64,000 bases of DNA from Faeciplasma sp048393055 (GCA_048393055.1 DBFJJS010000016.1:109636-173635); one strand, 5' to 3'. Counted from the stretch's first letter, positions 43,189 to 52,519 are shown. Notes: generated by a model not told the origin, from the letters alone. Numbers and translations are program-made.

Positions 43189-43383
43189 ATGGATGTTGAT
43201 TTGATATTTAAAATTGCCGGAGTAGGAATTATTGTAGCCGTACTTAGTCAGCTCTTAAAGCGCTCTGAGCGAGACGAACAGGCCCTTATGATAACCATAG
43301 CCGGTCTTGTTATAGTTATGTTAATGCTTGTCAGTGAAATATCAAGGCTGTTCGATACCATTAAGAGTACCTTTGGATTCTGA
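43189..43383 (+). CDS. spoIIIAC: Stage III sporulation protein AC
   Basis: The 64-residue protein has two transmembrane segments joined by a short charged loop (LKRSERDEQA), the conserved pattern of SpoIIIAC. The genes SpoIIIAC and SpoIIIAD encode small membrane parts of the feeding-tube channel. TGAGGTAAC precedes the ATG. It overlaps spoIIIAD by one base. Confidence 0.95.
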   Translation: MDVDLIFKIAGVGIIVAVLSQLLKRSERDEQALMITIAGLVIVMLMLVSEISRLFDTIKSTFGF

Positions 43384-43772
43384 TGGATATCATTATTATT
43401 GCCGTAGTATGCGTGACGGCGGCGGTAATTTCCAAGGTCATTCAGCCGACTAACCGGGAGCTTTCCGCCGTGATCTCAATAGCGGCTGTAGTAGTTGTTG
43501 TCGCATCAATTATAGGAAGCATATCCGACGTGATATACAGCCTTAAGGGTGCTGCAGACGCGTCAGGAGTCGGAAGCGAGTATATATTAATAGCCTTCAA
43601 GGCGCTTGGTATATGCTATGTTGGAGAGATAGCGTCATCATGCTGCAGAGACTGCGGAGAAACGGCGCTTGGAGGAGTTGTAGATATTTCGTCAAGAATT
43701 GCGATAGCAATAATATGTATTCCGCTTGTCGAAAGCTTTATAGACGTTGTAAAAAATATTTTGGAGATTTAA
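43383..43772 (+). CDS. spoIIIAD: Stage III sporulation protein AD
   Basis: The 129-residue protein has four hydrophobic segments with the loops VIQPTNRELSAVISIA and YVGEIASSCCRDCGETALGG, which are conserved in SpoIIIAD. Its coding sequence overlaps the stop of spoIIIAC by one base and touches spoIIIAE, so translation is tightly coupled. It is a membrane part of the SpoIIIA complex. Confidence 0.95.
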   Translation: MDIIIIAVVCVTAAVISKVIQPTNRELSAVISIAAVVVVVASIIGSISDVIYSLKGAADASGVGSEYILIAFKALGICYVGEIASSCCRDCGETALGGVVDISSRIAIAIICIPLVESFIDVVKNILEI

Positions 43773-44864
43773 ATGAAAAGAATTTTAAGAGCATTATTCG
43801 CACTGGTGCTGATATCGGCATTTGCATTTACGGCACATGCTTATTACTCAGAAGAGCTTGCCGGTGAGCTTGAAAATATGGAAACAGCTTCGGCAGATGA
43901 ATTCTTAAGTGAAAACAATGTGGACATATCCGACCCGGAAAGCATAAAAAATGTCAGCGCCAAATCTATACTTGGCTATTTTGGCTCAGTATTTAAATCT
44001 GCTCTTATTGGTCCTTTAAAGATACTTATAATAGTACTTGTTTTGTCTCTTATATGTCAGGTGACTCTTTCAATATCATCACGCTCTGACTTTATCGGCG
44101 ATGTATTTGTAATAGTATGCTTCTTGGCAGTATCTCCATTTATACTAAGCTCATTTTCTGAAATGATGACAGCAGTAAAGTCTCAGCAAGCGTTTATGGC
44201 ATCATACATACCTATATTTGCTGCAATAACGGCAGCTTCCGGGAATATAGGAGCTGCAACCTCTTATAATGCTCTTGTATTATATGCTGCTGAAGGAGTT
44301 ACAGCAATATCTACATTAGTTTTAAAGCCTATGTTATCATGTATGCTTGTAATGGCGTGCCTTCAGGCGGTAAACAGATCGCTGCCTGATTTAACCGGTA
44401 CTTTAAAACGAGCTTTTACCGGCATTACGGGCGTTATAATGACAGTTTTTGTCGGTGTAATCAGTTTGCAGACTGTTGTTGGGAGAGCTGGAGGTGAAAT
44501 TGCACTTAAGGCAGGAAAATATATTGTGTCAAGCTTTGTCCCGGTAATAGGAATGTCGCTGTCCGAGTCTTATAAAACAGTTAAGGTAAGCATAAGCGCC
44601 ATGCGCTCCGCTGTGGGCGCAGTTGGAATAGTTGTAATAGTTATTATTTTATCAGTACCAATAATTACCATGTGGTCGTACAAGCTGATGCTTATGATAT
44701 CTGAATGGGTTTGCCAGATAACCGGTTCAAGTATGCTGGCTTCTCTCGTTCGCGGGCTATCTGATGTATATTCGCTTTGCGTTACGCTTCTTTTGATATA
44801 TGCATTAATGTTCATTATATCAACAGGAGTGATAATAATTTTGGGCAGTGAGGCGTACATATGA
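43773..44864 (+). CDS. spoIIIAE: Stage III sporulation protein AE
   Basis: The 363-residue polytopic protein starts with a signal peptide (residues 1-24, ending AHAYY). A short extracytoplasmic part (about 25-65) and about seven hydrophobic segments follow. The FAAITAASGN and GVITMSE-like central stretches and the length fit SpoIIIAE. It starts one base after the spoIIIAD stop and overlaps spoIIIAF (ATGA). Confidence 0.95.
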   Translation: MKRILRALFALVLISAFAFTAHAYYSEELAGELENMETASADEFLSENNVDISDPESIKNVSAKSILGYFGSVFKSALIGPLKILIIVLVLSLICQVTLSISSRSDFIGDVFVIVCFLAVSPFILSSFSEMMTAVKSQQAFMASYIPIFAAITAASGNIGAATSYNALVLYAAEGVTAISTLVLKPMLSCMLVMACLQAVNRSLPDLTGTLKRAFTGITGVIMTVFVGVISLQTVVGRAGGEIALKAGKYIVSSFVPVIGMSLSESYKTVKVSISAMRSAVGAVGIVVIVIILSVPIITMWSYKLMLMISEWVCQITGSSMLASLVRGLSDVYSLCVTLLLIYALMFIISTGVIIILGSEAYI

Positions 44865-45343
44865 TTTTTCTTAAAAATCTTACGATATCAATATGCGTGC
44901 TGTCTCTTATGTATTTTATTATTATGCTCATTACGCCTGACAGATATAAAAGACAGCTAAGATCCTTAATATCCATAATAGCAGCTGTTACTATCGGGGG
45001 GATAGTGCTGGGAGCTGATTTTTCCTTTGACGGCATCCCGCAGATTGAATCGGAAAGCTTAAATGGCAGTGTTTCATATGCAGATCAGCTTGTTATATCA
45101 GAGCTCGAGAAAAGGCTTGAGGAACAGATAGGCAAGATGATTCAGGAGGCGCAGATACCTATGGAAAAAATATCTGTTGAAACTAATATTGACGATGACA
45201 ACTGCATATTTATTAGTAAAATCAGCATGACCATTGGTGGCAGCAGGGAAAAATACGAGGCCGAAGCTATACGTCTTGTGGAAACAAAAATAGGTGATAT
45301 CAGCATAGACCTTACATTCTCGGAGGACGAAGATGGAGCTTAA
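44861..45343 (+). CDS. spoIIIAF: Stage III sporulation protein AF
   Basis: The 160-residue protein has two N-terminal transmembrane segments (about 5-25 and 33-52) and a soluble domain at about 65-160 with an RBM-like ring-building fold in known structures. It overlaps spoIIIAE by 4 bases and spoIIIAG by 11 bases. Confidence 0.92.
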   Translation: MIFLKNLTISICVLSLMYFIIMLITPDRYKRQLRSLISIIAAVTIGGIVLGADFSFDGIPQIESESLNGSVSYADQLVISELEKRLEEQIGKMIQEAQIPMEKISVETNIDDDNCIFISKISMTIGGSREKYEAEAIRLVETKIGDISIDLTFSEDEDGA

Positions 45344-45851
45344 ATCCATTAAAGAAAGCCTTAAGCAAAGGTTTAAGCTTACCGAAAAAACTACAATTTA
45401 TCTAATTATCGCGTCGCTGGCGGTGATTCTTCTCATTTTTATGAACGGCTTTGAGAGCGACGAAACCGAGGAGATATCAGACGATTATGTTGTACCGAAT
45501 GTAGATACGCAGTTTTCGGACAGTCTTTGCAAACAGCTTGAGGAAATTGTTTCAAAAATAGAAGGTGTAGGAGACGTCTCGGTAATGCTTACAATGGAGG
45601 GATCATCATCAATAGTGTACGTTGAAGACATTGAAAAAGCGGATTTGGAGAAAAAAACCGAAACAGTTATCATAGGAAACAAGGAGGCGTTAATAGAAAG
45701 GATTGATTGCCCAAAGGTCAAGGGAGTTCTTGTAGTTTGTACAGGAGGTGAAGATATAAATGTAAAGGAAAAAGTTATCAATGCGGTCTCAACCGTTTTA
45801 AATATATCATCAAACAGAGTTTATGTAACAAATTCAACCAAGGAGAGATAA
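45333..45851 (+). CDS. spoIIIAG: Stage III sporulation protein AG
   Basis: The 172-residue protein has one transmembrane segment (about 20-36) and a C-terminal ring-forming domain (about 85-172) with the conserved PKVKGVLVVCTGGEDINVK. SpoIIIAG forms a large ring in the intermembrane space during engulfment. It overlaps spoIIIAF by 11 bases. Confidence 0.95.
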   Translation: MELKSIKESLKQRFKLTEKTTIYLIIASLAVILLIFMNGFESDETEEISDDYVVPNVDTQFSDSLCKQLEEIVSKIEGVGDVSVMLTMEGSSSIVYVEDIEKADLEKKTETVIIGNKEALIERIDCPKVKGVLVVCTGGEDINVKEKVINAVSTVLNISSNRVYVTNSTKER

Positions 45852-45853
45852 TT

Positions 45854-46429
45854 ATGACAAGTATTAGCAAAAGATTTGGAACAAAGCTTAATTTTAAGTT
45901 TGGAAAAAAACAAATAATCATCACCTGCCTGACATTGCTTTTGGGAATTGCAGTTTATGCAAATTATGAGCTTTCAAAAACCGAGCTTAAGCCAACTGAG
46001 GTAATGGACGGCATTGATATGAGCGGCGAATACGGAGAACTGCAATATGTAAATGGCACCGGACTGGAGACATATTCGTCCGAAGATTATTTTGCGCAGG
46101 CAAGGCTTAACAAACTTACATCCCGTGATGAGGCTGTTGAGACATTACAGATGATGCTGAGCGGCGGAGACATCACAAGCGAAGAAATGGCAACTTATAC
46201 GGAAGACGCAATAGCTCTTTCAACTCTTATTGAGAGTGAAACCGTAATAGAGGATTTGATTAAGGCTTCCGGATTTGAAGACTGCGTAGTTTACCTTGAC
46301 GGCGAAAACGCGAGCATTGTCGTAAAGTCCGACGGCTTAACGGCAGCTCAAGCGGCGCAAATAAAAGACATACTTCTGTCAGAGGTAGACGTTGCAAATG
46401 AGAATATAAGAATTTTTGAGGTAAAGTAG
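45854..46429 (+). CDS. spoIIIAH: Stage III sporulation protein AH
   Basis: The 191-residue protein has one transmembrane segment (about 17-36) and a C-terminal ring-building domain (about 95-190; SGFEDCVVYLDGENASIVVKS). SpoIIIAH binds forespore SpoIIQ (or its functional replacement) to join the two membranes. It starts 2 bases after spoIIIAG and ends the operon. AAGGAGAG precedes the ATG. Confidence 0.95.
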   Translation: MTSISKRFGTKLNFKFGKKQIIITCLTLLLGIAVYANYELSKTELKPTEVMDGIDMSGEYGELQYVNGTGLETYSSEDYFAQARLNKLTSRDEAVETLQMMLSGGDITSEEMATYTEDAIALSTLIESETVIEDLIKASGFEDCVVYLDGENASIVVKSDGLTAAQAAQIKDILLSEVDVANENIRIFEVK

Positions 46430-46458
46430 TTGTCTGCTTGTGAGTTTTGTGATATACT
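46430..46458 (+). promoter_or_regulatory. SigA promoter of the yqhY-nusB operon
   Basis: TTGTCT (46430-46435), a 17-bp spacer and TATACT (46453-46458) start right after spoIIIAH. The leader to yqhY is about 100 nt. Confidence 0.65.
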
Positions 46459-46565
46459 AAACATATATAATTTTTATATGTATTCAAAATGGATTAGCCA
46501 TAGATTAATCTGTAGTTAATCTCCCACTACCGGCAACAAGATGTTAAAAGGAGGAAGATTGTCTT

Positions 46566-46928
46566 ATGGATGTTTCGGCAAAGTCAAGAAGAGGTACTCT
46601 TCGCGTTTCTGAAAACGTCATAATATCAATATCCAAAAACGCCGCGCTGGAGGTAAGCGGAGTTGCCAAAATCGCGGCAAAACCATTTAGCGTTCGAAAG
46701 CTGTTTTCGAGCAAAACCGATGACAGCGCTATAAGCGTCGCAATGCTGGACGGTGTTGCAAAAATTTCTATGTCGATAGTAGTATGTAAGGGCTATAATG
46801 TCGTTACAGTTTGCGAGCAGATACAGGAAAGGGTTAAATCTGCAGTCCAGTCGATGACGGGGGTTACTGTTTCTAAAGTGAATGTTTCCGTTGTGGATGT
46901 GATTTTTTCGGACGTTTCCAACAAATAA
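46566..46928 (+). CDS. yqhY: Asp23/Gls24 family protein (YqhY)
   Basis: The 120-residue Asp23/Gls24-domain protein begins GTLRVSENVIISISKNAALEV and has the typical VTVCEQIQERVKSAVQ and VSKVNVSVVDV ending. In Bacillus, yqhY lies directly before nusB in the same order and affects acetyl-CoA carboxylase activity. AAGGAGG precedes the ATG. A 9-bp hairpin follows before nusB. Confidence 0.93.
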   Translation: MDVSAKSRRGTLRVSENVIISISKNAALEVSGVAKIAAKPFSVRKLFSSKTDDSAISVAMLDGVAKISMSIVVCKGYNVVTVCEQIQERVKSAVQSMTGVTVSKVNVSVVDVIFSDVSNK

Positions 46929-46934
46929 GAATAG

Positions 46935-46962
46935 TGCCAAGCCTGCGCCTGTGGGCTTGGCA
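46935..46962 (+). other. 9-bp hairpin between yqhY and nusB
   Basis: TGCCAAGCC pairs perfectly with GGCTTGGCA around a 10-nt loop. There is no U-tract, so it is more likely an mRNA-processing or stability element than a terminator. Confidence 0.5.
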
Positions 46963-47000
46963 TGCTCTGCGTTAAAAGATTTTACAGGTGGGAAGTTTAT

Positions 47001-47411
47001 ATGGGTATTACAAGACATGATATAAGAGAATCGGAGTTTATCTTTGTATTTGAAAAATCCTTCAGAGATGAGCCGGTTTCCGTATTAATAGATCTTTCGT
47101 GGGACAACGATGCAGTAACCATAAACGACGAGGTAAAGGAAACTGTCGAGGGAGTGTTTGAGCACCTCGACCAGATCGACGAAATTATTGCGGGATTCAG
47201 TAAAAAGAGAAGTATCGACAGGATACCTAAAATCAATTTAGCCGCTTTAAGGCTTGCGGTTTACGAAATAAACTACAAGTCGGACAAAGTTCCGGTAGGC
47301 GTCGCTATTGACGAGGCTGTAGGGCTAGTAAAAAAGTACGCACAGGATTCTGATGTTTCGTTTGTAAACGGTCTTCTCGGCTCATATGCCAGAAGCCTCG
47401 AGAAAAAATGA
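47001..47411 (+). CDS. nusB: Transcription antitermination factor NusB
   Basis: The 136-residue all-helical protein has the NusB features: ITRHDIRESEFIFVFE at the start, LAALRLAVYEI in the middle, and SFVNGLLGSYAR at the end. NusB with NusE binds boxA RNA for rRNA antitermination. The ATG at 47001 follows GGTGGGA; earlier in-frame starts lack a site. It precedes the TsaD-like gene by one base. Confidence 0.96.
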   Translation: MGITRHDIRESEFIFVFEKSFRDEPVSVLIDLSWDNDAVTINDEVKETVEGVFEHLDQIDEIIAGFSKKRSIDRIPKINLAALRLAVYEINYKSDKVPVGVAIDEAVGLVKKYAQDSDVSFVNGLLGSYARSLEKK

Positions 47412-47412
47412 T

Positions 47413-48360
47413 ATGCCGCTGTATTTGGGGCTTGACACAAGCAATTATACAACCTCTGCCGCACTTTTTGATAGTGCAGGCGGAGAAATAAAGCAATCAA
47501 AAAAGCTTCTTCCCGTTAAGAGAGGCGAGCTTGGTCTCCGCCAATCGGATGCGGTGTTTCATCATGTCGGACAGATTTCCGAGGTCATAAACGGACTCAA
47601 CCTTTCAGGCACCGAACATATCAAAGCGTTGGGTGCTTCATGCCGTCCAAGGAACGTTGACGGCTCTTATATGCCGTGCTTTTTAGTGGGTGAGTCTGTA
47701 GCTTCAAGCATCGGAACGGTTACAGGCAGACCGGTTTATAAAACCTCGCATCAGGTGGGGCATATACTTGCGGCTCTTTATTCCTGCGGTAGGCTTGATC
47801 TTATTAAATCCGACAAGCCGTTTCTTGCGTTTCACGTAAGCGGAGGAACGACAGATTGCCTGCTTGTAAAGCGTGACGGCGAGAGTGTAATATCGGCTTT
47901 TCAGGTTTCAGGTTCGCTTGATATAAAGGCCGGGCAGCTTATTGATCGAATCGGGCTTATGCTCGGGCTTAAATTTCCGTGCGGCATAGAGCTGGAAAAG
48001 CTTGCGGTCAATTCGACAGCTCAATTTAAAATAAAGCCCACGCTAAAAAACGGCTCATGCTGTCTTTCGGGAGTTGAGAACAAATGCTCGGATATGCTCT
48101 CGCACGGAGTTTTATCCTGTGACATTGCGCTTTATGCACTTAAATATATAGAAGCAGCAATTAATGAAATGACCCGCTTCGCTCTTAGTAAATATTCAGA
48201 TATGCCTGTAATATATGCAGGAGGCGTAATGTCCGATATGCTTATAAGAAAAAGCCTTCAGACGGATTTTGACGCTTATTTTTGCGAGCCGTGCTTCTCC
48301 TGTGATAATGCCGCGGGAATTGCCGTTTTTGCTGCTATTAAGGACGGTGCGTATCTGTGA
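47413..48360 (+). CDS. Divergent TsaD/Kae1-like (M22) protein
   Basis: The 315-residue ASKHA-fold protein has an N-terminal LGLDTSNYTTSAALFD and the metal motif HxxxH in TSHQVGHILAAL (about 110-121). FHVSGGTTDCLLV is the phosphate-2 region, and YAGGVMSD is near the end. It is a paralogue rather than canonical TsaD. The true tsaD is not in the window. The gene sits where Bacillus has folD, between nusB and xseA. It may act in t6A biogenesis or have another role. A start at 47386 is possible but overlaps nusB by 26 bases. Confidence 0.8.
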   Translation: MPLYLGLDTSNYTTSAALFDSAGGEIKQSKKLLPVKRGELGLRQSDAVFHHVGQISEVINGLNLSGTEHIKALGASCRPRNVDGSYMPCFLVGESVASSIGTVTGRPVYKTSHQVGHILAALYSCGRLDLIKSDKPFLAFHVSGGTTDCLLVKRDGESVISAFQVSGSLDIKAGQLIDRIGLMLGLKFPCGIELEKLAVNSTAQFKIKPTLKNGSCCLSGVENKCSDMLSHGVLSCDIALYALKYIEAAINEMTRFALSKYSDMPVIYAGGVMSDMLIRKSLQTDFDAYFCEPCFSCDNAAGIAVFAAIKDGAYL

Positions 48361-49592
48361 ATCCTATTCTATCTGTTTCGTCGGTAAACGCTTATGTTTC
48401 TTTTAAGCTAAAAAATGATCCTAAATTGAAAGGAATAGCTGTAAGCGGAGAGATATCTGACGTTTCCATCAACCACAGCTCCGGGCACATGTATTTTACT
48501 CTAACCGATCAAAAAAGCTCCATCAGGGCAATAATGTTTTCTTCAAACGTAGAGAGGCTTAAGTTTTACCCTGAAGCAGGTCTAAGCGTAATTGCATTCG
48601 GTGGAATAGACGTTTATGAAAAGAGCGGGGTATATCAGCTAAACTGCACTCAGCTTCTGCCGTCCGGCAGGGGAGCGGACTATATAAGGCTTGCTCAGCT
48701 TAAGGATGAGCTGGCGCAAAAAGGCGTTTTCTCAAAGTCCAAAAAACAGATAAAAGAGTATCCGAGTAAGATTGCCGTCGTAACATCGCCTACCGGCGCT
48801 GCTGTAAAGGATGTTATAAGCGTAGCTAAAAGAAGGTATCCTTTAGTTAAGATAGAGCTTTTCCCTGCCGTCGTTCAGGGAATTGAAGCTCCTGGGAGCA
48901 TTGCCGGCGCGATAGCTCTTGCAGACGCCAGCGGAGCTGACACTATTATTTTAACCCGTGGTGGAGGCTCGAACGAGGATTTATCATGTTTTAATGCAAG
49001 AGAAGTCGTTATGGCAGTTTATAACTGCAAAACCCCTGTGGTTTCAGCTGTTGGTCACGAAATTGACGTTTGCCTGTGCGACCTTGTGGCAGACCTTAGA
49101 GCGCCTACGCCATCAGGTGCAGCAGAACTTTGTACGCCGGATATAAATGATATTTTCATGCAAATTCGATATATGAAAGAACGTATATCAGAAGAAGCGA
49201 TTAAGAAGATGTCAGCGGCTCAAAGAAGCATTATGAATATAAAAGATATGCTGTCGGTTTTTTCACCGGAGCGCAAGCTGAAATCCATTGCATATGAAGT
49301 GCAGTCGTATAAAATGATAATATCGTCGCTTTATACTCAGAAGCTTAAGCGCCTTGAAAATGACGCGGCTGCCTGCAGGCGCTTGATAAGCAGTTTTAAT
49401 CCAATGAATATAATTTCGCGCGGATACGCTCTTATATATAAAGCAGACGGCGGCTCAAGCTGCAAGGATAAGAAGCTTGTTACAAGTGCAGATGCCGTCA
49501 GCGTAGGAGATCGGATTGAAATCATTCTTAAGGACGGCAGTGTCAAGGCAAAAATTAGTGATGCTGCAGGTAAAGAAAACGACGCAAGTTGA
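48357..49592 (+). CDS. xseA: Exodeoxyribonuclease VII large subunit
   Basis: The 411-residue protein has an N-terminal OB-fold (residues about 5-100; VSGEISDVSINHSSGHMYFTLTD is conserved) and a catalytic domain with AVVTSPTGAAVKDV, TRGGGSNEDL and VGHEIDVCLCDLVADLRAPTPS. A coiled-coil-rich C-terminal part follows. With XseB it degrades single-stranded DNA. The GTG start overlaps the previous gene by 4 bases; xseB follows after 16 bases. Confidence 0.95.
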   Translation: MNPILSVSSVNAYVSFKLKNDPKLKGIAVSGEISDVSINHSSGHMYFTLTDQKSSIRAIMFSSNVERLKFYPEAGLSVIAFGGIDVYEKSGVYQLNCTQLLPSGRGADYIRLAQLKDELAQKGVFSKSKKQIKEYPSKIAVVTSPTGAAVKDVISVAKRRYPLVKIELFPAVVQGIEAPGSIAGAIALADASGADTIILTRGGGSNEDLSCFNAREVVMAVYNCKTPVVSAVGHEIDVCLCDLVADLRAPTPSGAAELCTPDINDIFMQIRYMKERISEEAIKKMSAAQRSIMNIKDMLSVFSPERKLKSIAYEVQSYKMIISSLYTQKLKRLENDAAACRRLISSFNPMNIISRGYALIYKADGGSSCKDKKLVTSADAVSVGDRIEIILKDGSVKAKISDAAGKENDAS

Positions 49593-49608
49593 TTAGGGAT
49601 GTACGATT

Positions 49609-49788
49609 ATGAATTTTGATGAATCATTAAAAAGACTTAAGGAAATATGCTCAAAGCTCAGCAGCGACGGTACAACCCTTGAGGATACCGTGAAGCTTTA
49701 CAAGGAAGGCATGGAGCTTTCCGACGAATGCCTTAAGGTTATCTCAGAAATGAAAGATGAGCTTGGTTCAGACGGAGGAGAGAAATGA
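49609..49788 (+). CDS. xseB: Exodeoxyribonuclease VII small subunit
   Basis: The 59-residue helical protein (MNFDESLKRLKEICSKL, then LEDTVKLYKEGMELSDEC) is a typical XseB that wraps the XseA coiled coil. Its stop codon overlaps the ispA start by 4 bases (ATGA). The site before the ATG is weak (TAGGGATG), so it is probably coupled to xseA. Confidence 0.94.
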   Translation: MNFDESLKRLKEICSKLSSDGTTLEDTVKLYKEGMELSDECLKVISEMKDELGSDGGEK

Positions 49789-50681
49789 ATGAGCGCTGTA
49801 GAGCTGTTTTAAAGGAAGATGTAAAAAAAATCAACGCTGTCATTTCCGACTGCGTGTTTCTTTCTCACTCTGATTCTGCAAGAGACAGAGTAATACAGGC
49901 AGAGTGCTATGCGTTGTCTGCCGGAGGTAAGAGAATAAGACCCGTGCTGTGTATGGAATTTTACCGCTTATGCGGCGGAACGTTCGACATTTCGGATATT
50001 GCCGTCTGCCTTGAGCTTATGCATACGTTTTCACTTATTCATGACGATATGCCGGAAATGGACAACGACAGTTTAAGGCGCGGAAAGCCGTCCGTTCACG
50101 TGGAGTACGGTCAGGATATCGCTCTTCTGGCAGGCGACGGATTGAGCATACTCCCGTTTGAAATTATATCCAGCTATGCGCTAGACGGCAGGATATCGGC
50201 TTTGGTTGCGGCAAAGCTCATACATATTCTTTCTTCGGCGGCTGGCAACAATGGAATGATAATGGGTCAGGTTCTTGACTTATGTTCTGAAAATTGCAAC
50301 CCTGATATAGATTATCTGACAAAGATGTCCGCGCTCAAGACGGGACGCCTTTTAACCGCCTCATGCCTGTTTGGAGCAACGCTCGCAAATGCAGACGGCG
50401 ATATGCTGAAAAGCGCAAAGGCTTACGCTGAAAATCTCGGTCTTGCGTTTCAAATTGTTGACGATATACTGGACGTTATCGGAGATGAAAAGCTATTGGG
50501 CAAGCATATAGGAAACGACAAAGAAAGGAACAAAAAAACATTTGCAGATATTTTAGGCGTAGAACGCGCCGGAAAGCTTGCGGCAGAATATACTCAAATG
50601 GCCGTTGACGCAATAAAGGGCTATGACGGCTCTGAGCTTTTATGCGAATTGGCGTATGAGCTTGCAGGCAGAAAGCTATAA
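49785..50681 (+). CDS. ispA: Polyprenyl (farnesyl-type) diphosphate synthase
   Basis: The 298-residue short-chain prenyltransferase has the first Asp-rich motif DDMPEMDND (about 85-93) and the second DDILDVIGD (about 223-231). It makes farnesyl or geranyl diphosphate from DXP-pathway precursors, and dxs lies next to it. The GGKRIRP substrate motif is at about 45-51. The product chain length cannot be read with certainty. Confidence 0.95.
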   Translation: MNERCRAVLKEDVKKINAVISDCVFLSHSDSARDRVIQAECYALSAGGKRIRPVLCMEFYRLCGGTFDISDIAVCLELMHTFSLIHDDMPEMDNDSLRRGKPSVHVEYGQDIALLAGDGLSILPFEIISSYALDGRISALVAAKLIHILSSAAGNNGMIMGQVLDLCSENCNPDIDYLTKMSALKTGRLLTASCLFGATLANADGDMLKSAKAYAENLGLAFQIVDDILDVIGDEKLLGKHIGNDKERNKKTFADILGVERAGKLAAEYTQMAVDAIKGYDGSELLCELAYELAGRKL

Positions 50682-50695
50682 ATTATAAGGGACTC

Positions 50696-52519
50696 TTGAA
50701 TGTGAACAATAATCTTTTAACATCGCTGCAGCTTCCGCAGGATATTAAAAATCTCAGCATAGACGAAGAAAAAGAACTCTGCCATGAAGTCAGAGAAAAA
50801 ATAATAAGCACGGTTTCAAAAAACGGAGGACACTTGTCGTCAAATCTCGGCGTAGTAGAATTGACTGTCGCCATCCACAGGGTGTTTGATTCTCCTAATG
50901 ATAAAATAATATTTGACGTGGGACATCAATGCTATACGCACAAGATTCTGACTGGAAGGTACAATGCATTCGATACGCTCAGACGCAAAGATGGAATAAG
51001 CGGCTTTCCAAAGCCAAAGGAATCGGAACACGACCCTGTAATATGCGGACATAGCTCCACGTCTGTTTCGGCTGCGCTTGGAATAGCTCAGGCGATGAAG
51101 CTTCAAGGCGACAACCACCATGTTGTAGCCGTTATTGGCGACGGAGCATTGACAGGAGGGCTGTCATATGAGGGACTGAATAACGCCGGTAGAAGCAGGA
51201 CGAATCTCGTTGTTATAGTAAATTACAACGAAATGTCTATATCAAAAAACATTGGCGGCATAGCAGAGCATCTTTCTAAGCTGAGGATAAAAAAATCGTA
51301 TAAGAAGGCAAAAAACTTTACAAAAAAAGTTATCAGCCATATACCGTTCTTCGGAAAAAGGCTAAAGGATTCAATCAGCCTTTTTAAAGATGTAATTAAG
51401 GGAAAGCTGCTTCACAGCACATTGTTTGAGGATTTGGGCTTTGAATTTATCGGACCGATCGACGGCCACGATCTTCTTGCCGTTGAAGACGCGCTAAACG
51501 CTGCAAAAGCTTTATACGCCCCCGTAATAGTACAGGTTAATACCGTGAAGGGAAAAGGTTACAATCCCGCCGAAGAAAACCCTGGTAATTTTCACAGTGT
51601 TTCTTCCTTTGATGTCAAATCGGGTAAAACGCCGGTTCAGGAACATGGATTCCCGCAGGAGTTCGGCAAGCTGCTTGTTAAAGCGGCGAGAAAGGACGAA
51701 AAAATATGCGCAATTACTGCTGCAATGAAATATGCAACTGGTCTCGCTGAATTCAGTAAGGCGTATCCCGAGCGCTTTTTTGACGTTGGAATAGCAGAAG
51801 AGCATGCCGTTACGTTTGCGGCAGGGCTTTCCAAAATGGGCATGATACCTGTGTTTTCTGTGTATTCGTCGTTTTTGCAGAGAAGCTATGATCAGCTTAT
51901 TCACGATGTTTCAATTGCCGGGCTTCATGTTGTGATTTTTGAATGCAGTGCCGGAATAGTCGGCAGGGACGGAGAGACTCACCAGGGGCTTTTTGATATA
52001 CCGTTTTTAACTACAATACCGAACGTTACAGTATATTCACCATCATGCTATAAGGAATTGGACATTTGCCTAAATAAGGCATTATATTATGATGACGGAC
52101 TGATAATAATCAGGTGTCCAAAAGGCGGAGAGATTTTATCTGAGGGAATTTCTCAGGATTATAGCCTTACGGTAAGGGACGGCGATTTGCTCATTGTTTC
52201 ATATGGTCGTGAATCCGGAGCCGCCGATAACGTATCCTGTAAGCTTGGATTTGACCATTTGAAGCTGCTCAAGGTATTTCCGATAAGCGAAGACGTTGTG
52301 GACATTATTAACTGTTATAAGAAAGCGTATATATTTGAAGAGTGCAGTTATGAGGGCTCGATAGGGCAGAAGCTCAAGGCTTGCTGCAAGAGCTTAAGGG
52401 CTCGCGCGATAAACGGATATGTTCAGCACATGAGTATTGAAGAAGCGATAGACATGTGCGGATTATCAGAGAAAAAAATAGCGGAGCTTATAAGTGAGGA
52501 CGGCAATGCAAAGACTTGA
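50696..52519 (+). CDS. dxs: 1-deoxy-D-xylulose-5-phosphate synthase
   Basis: The 607-residue thiamine-diphosphate enzyme makes DXP from pyruvate and glyceraldehyde 3-phosphate, the first step of non-mevalonate isoprenoid synthesis. The TPP motif GDGALTGGLSYEGLNNAG is at about 145-162. The pyrimidine domain has DVGIAEEHAVTFAAG, and HSVSSFD and GRDGETHQG are also typical. The start is uncertain between TTG 50696 and GTG 50702, both after AAGGGA. It overlaps tlyA by 14 bases. Confidence 0.96.
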   Translation: MNVNNNLLTSLQLPQDIKNLSIDEEKELCHEVREKIISTVSKNGGHLSSNLGVVELTVAIHRVFDSPNDKIIFDVGHQCYTHKILTGRYNAFDTLRRKDGISGFPKPKESEHDPVICGHSSTSVSAALGIAQAMKLQGDNHHVVAVIGDGALTGGLSYEGLNNAGRSRTNLVVIVNYNEMSISKNIGGIAEHLSKLRIKKSYKKAKNFTKKVISHIPFFGKRLKDSISLFKDVIKGKLLHSTLFEDLGFEFIGPIDGHDLLAVEDALNAAKALYAPVIVQVNTVKGKGYNPAEENPGNFHSVSSFDVKSGKTPVQEHGFPQEFGKLLVKAARKDEKICAITAAMKYATGLAEFSKAYPERFFDVGIAEEHAVTFAAGLSKMGMIPVFSVYSSFLQRSYDQLIHDVSIAGLHVVIFECSAGIVGRDGETHQGLFDIPFLTTIPNVTVYSPSCYKELDICLNKALYYDDGLIIIRCPKGGEILSEGISQDYSLTVRDGDLLIVSYGRESGAADNVSCKLGFDHLKLLKVFPISEDVVDIINCYKKAYIFEECSYEGSIGQKLKACCKSLRARAINGYVQHMSIEEAIDMCGLSEKKIAELISEDGNAKT

